Of a stretch of DNA of 64,000 nt, positions 62,746-64,000 are shown piece after piece (position 1 is the first letter of the stretch; each line of letters opens with the position of its first letter). The notes below the pieces were generated by a model, which searched no databases, was not told the origin of the DNA, and saw nothing but the letters and a program-made list of their open reading frames with translations. This DNA is from Paracoccus thiocyanatus (GTDB lineage Bacteria; Pseudomonadota; Alphaproteobacteria; Rhodobacterales; Rhodobacteraceae). The DNA lies in NCBI RefSeq assembly GCF_900156255.1, contig NZ_FTMK01000001.1:238047-302046 (forward strand), read 5' to 3'. A program made the translations under genes and the position numbers.

Positions 62746-63909
62746 ATGCCGGTCATCACCTGCATCGACGATCTGAAGGCGATCTATCGCCGCCGCGTGC
62801 CGCGCATGTTCTACGACTATTGCGAAAGCGGCAGCTATACCGAGGGCACCTTTCGCGACAATTGCAGCGATTTCCAGCGGATCAAGCTGCGCCAGCGCGT
62901 TGCGGTGGACATGACCGGGCGCAGCACCGAAAGCACCATGGTCGGGCAGCGCGTCGCCATGCCGGTGGCGCTGGCCCCGGTCGGCATGACGGGAATGCAA
63001 TCTGCGGATGGCGAGATCAAGGCGGCGCGGGCCGCCGCGGCCTTTGGCGTGCCCTTTACCCTGTCCACCATGTCGATCTGTTCGATCGAGGACGTGGCCC
63101 AGGCCACCCAGGCGCCGTTCTGGTTCCAGCTTTACGTCATGCGCGACCAGGAATTCATGGAAGCGATCATCGAGCGGGCGCGGCGCGCCAATTGCTCGGC
63201 CCTGGTGCTGACGCTGGACCTGCAAATCCTGGGCCAGCGCCACAAGGATCTGAAGAACGGGCTGTCCGCCCCGCCGCGGCTGACCCTGCCGGTGCTGCTG
63301 GACCTGGCGACGAAATGGCGCTGGGGCATGGGGATGCTGCGCACCAAGCGCCGCTTTTTTGGCAATATCGTCGGCCATGCCAAGGGGGTGGGCGATCCCT
63401 CGTCGCTGGTCGCCTGGACGGCCGAGCAGTTCGACCCGCAGCTTGACTGGGGCAAGATCGCCCGCATCCGCGACCTCTGGGGCGGCAAGCTGATCCTGAA
63501 AGGCATCAACGACCCCGAGGATGCCCGCATCGCCGCGGATTTCGGCGCCGATGCGATCATCGTCAGCAACCATGGCGGCCGGCAGTTGGACGGCGCGGTC
63601 AGCGCCATCCGCATGCTGCCCGAAATCGTCAAGGCGGCGGGCGACCGGGTCGAGATCCATCTCGACAGCGGCATCCGCTCGGGCCAGGACGTGCTCAAGG
63701 CGCTGGCGATGGGGGCGCATGCCACCCATATCGGCCGCGCCTATATCTATGGGCTGGGCGCCATGGGCGAGGTCGGCGTGACCCGCGCGCTGGAGGTGAT
63801 CCAGAAGGAACTGGACATCACCATGGCGCTGTGCGGCGAACGGGACGTCAAGAACCTTGGCCGCCACAACCTGCTGGTGCCGCCCGATTTCCTGCAACCC
63901 TGGCACTAG
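62746..63909 (+). CDS. lldD: FMN-dependent L-lactate dehydrogenase / alpha-hydroxy-acid oxidase (LldD-like)
   Basis: A 387-residue flavoenzyme oxidising L-lactate or a related 2-hydroxyacid. Motifs: YDYCESGSYTEGT, MPVALAPVGMTGMQSADGE, WFQLYVMRDQEF, the LKGINDPEDARIAADFGADAIIVSNHGGRQLDG block (catalytic His near residue 276, Arg after it) and HLDSGIRSGQDVLKALAMGA. AAGGAGA precedes the ATG at 62746. The last codon and TAG stop overlap the end of an insertion sequence, which may have changed the extreme C terminus. The substrate preference is a family-level call. Confidence 0.93.
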   Translation: MPVITCIDDLKAIYRRRVPRMFYDYCESGSYTEGTFRDNCSDFQRIKLRQRVAVDMTGRSTESTMVGQRVAMPVALAPVGMTGMQSADGEIKAARAAAAFGVPFTLSTMSICSIEDVAQATQAPFWFQLYVMRDQEFMEAIIERARRANCSALVLTLDLQILGQRHKDLKNGLSAPPRLTLPVLLDLATKWRWGMGMLRTKRRFFGNIVGHAKGVGDPSSLVAWTAEQFDPQLDWGKIARIRDLWGGKLILKGINDPEDARIAADFGADAIIVSNHGGRQLDGAVSAIRMLPEIVKAAGDRVEIHLDSGIRSGQDVLKALAMGAHATHIGRAYIYGLGAMGEVGVTRALEVIQKELDITMALCGERDVKNLGRHNLLVPPDFLQPWH

Positions 63910-64000
63910 GTTGCGGACTCATAATTCCTCATCCACAGCCTTGAGCATGCCATGAGGACGGCGGCGAGGTAGTTTTCCGCCGTCTTCTCGTATCGGGTGG
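63906..64000 (-). mobile_element. 3' end of an IS5-family transposase, truncated by window edge
   Basis: On the minus strand the final frame reads RYEKTAENYLAAVLMACSRL and ends NYESAT before a TAG stop at 63908-63906. The RYxKTAxNxLA pattern with a trailing WMR is the usual C terminus of IS5-family (IS427-like) transposases. The stop codon overlaps the lldD stop within the tetranucleotide CTAG, a target preferred by this group, so the element probably inserted there. The rest lies beyond the window. Confidence 0.8.

Overview
The window looks like a stretch of chromosome from an alphaproteobacterium of the Rhodobacteraceae, most likely Paracoccus or a close relative. GC content is about two thirds. 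Genes are packed tightly, with many 4-base ATGA/GTGA or 1-base TGATG overlaps. Several genes are typical of the group: a DUF3422 protein, a TIGR01244 sulfurtransferase, a two-gene pntA-pntB transhydrogenase, and a leucine leader peptide before leuA. Genus and species are inferred from gene content only. I see about 60 protein genes and no rRNA, tRNA or CRISPR array.

Left part (1-8.6 kb): the end of a TauE/SafE-type permease, a YciI protein, then a minus-strand five-gene unit. That unit carries larB, larE and larC (nickel-pincer cofactor synthesis), preceded by a second protein resembling only the C-terminal half of LarC and by a 595-residue protein I do not recognise. No larA (lactate racemase) is visible. 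A thioredoxin-fold protein, phosphoglycolate phosphatase and a sulfurtransferase follow on the plus strand.

8.5-17.4 kb: a 24-residue membrane microprotein, typA, a TetR-like regulator, a 2Fe-2S ferredoxin, xseA divergent from purD, then leuA behind a leucine-rich leader peptide that may be translated from a leaderless start, and a rhamnosyltransferase-like gene. 17.6-25.7 kb: the cell-elongation operon mreB-mreC-mreD-mrdA-rodA, a 2-hydroxyacid dehydrogenase, and a GDP-mannose synthesis enzyme.

25.7-36.9 kb: an orphan NMT1-like binding protein, a YitT membrane protein, an ArsC-like protein, DUF3422, an L,D-transpeptidase-like lipoprotein, pntBA, an ICMT-like methyltransferase joined to malate synthase G (glcB), and an alanine-rich membrane-anchored protein. 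37-51.4 kb: pepN, an acyltransferase, proB-obgE, an SMR transporter, selO, an EEP phosphatase, eno, a squalene/phytoene synthase-like gene coupled to cimA, cysS with an atypical low-GC patch, and a YjbR protein.

51.4-64 kb: a small secreted protein, a polyamine-type ABC transporter lacking its binding protein, YjbQ, rmuC, an FMN reductase, rpoD (with a cluster of GANTC sites upstream), dnaG, a TetR regulator, a small lipoprotein, an LldD-type flavoenzyme, and the end of an IS5-family transposase whose stop codon overlaps the lldD stop codon.

Most of the window is ordinary core chromosome. The strongest candidate for something undescribed is the larA-less nickel-pincer operon with its unknown 595-residue lead gene. 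Next are the leaderless leucine attenuator, the dispersed GAGTATTTG repeat, and a palindromic element read in frame inside a protein.
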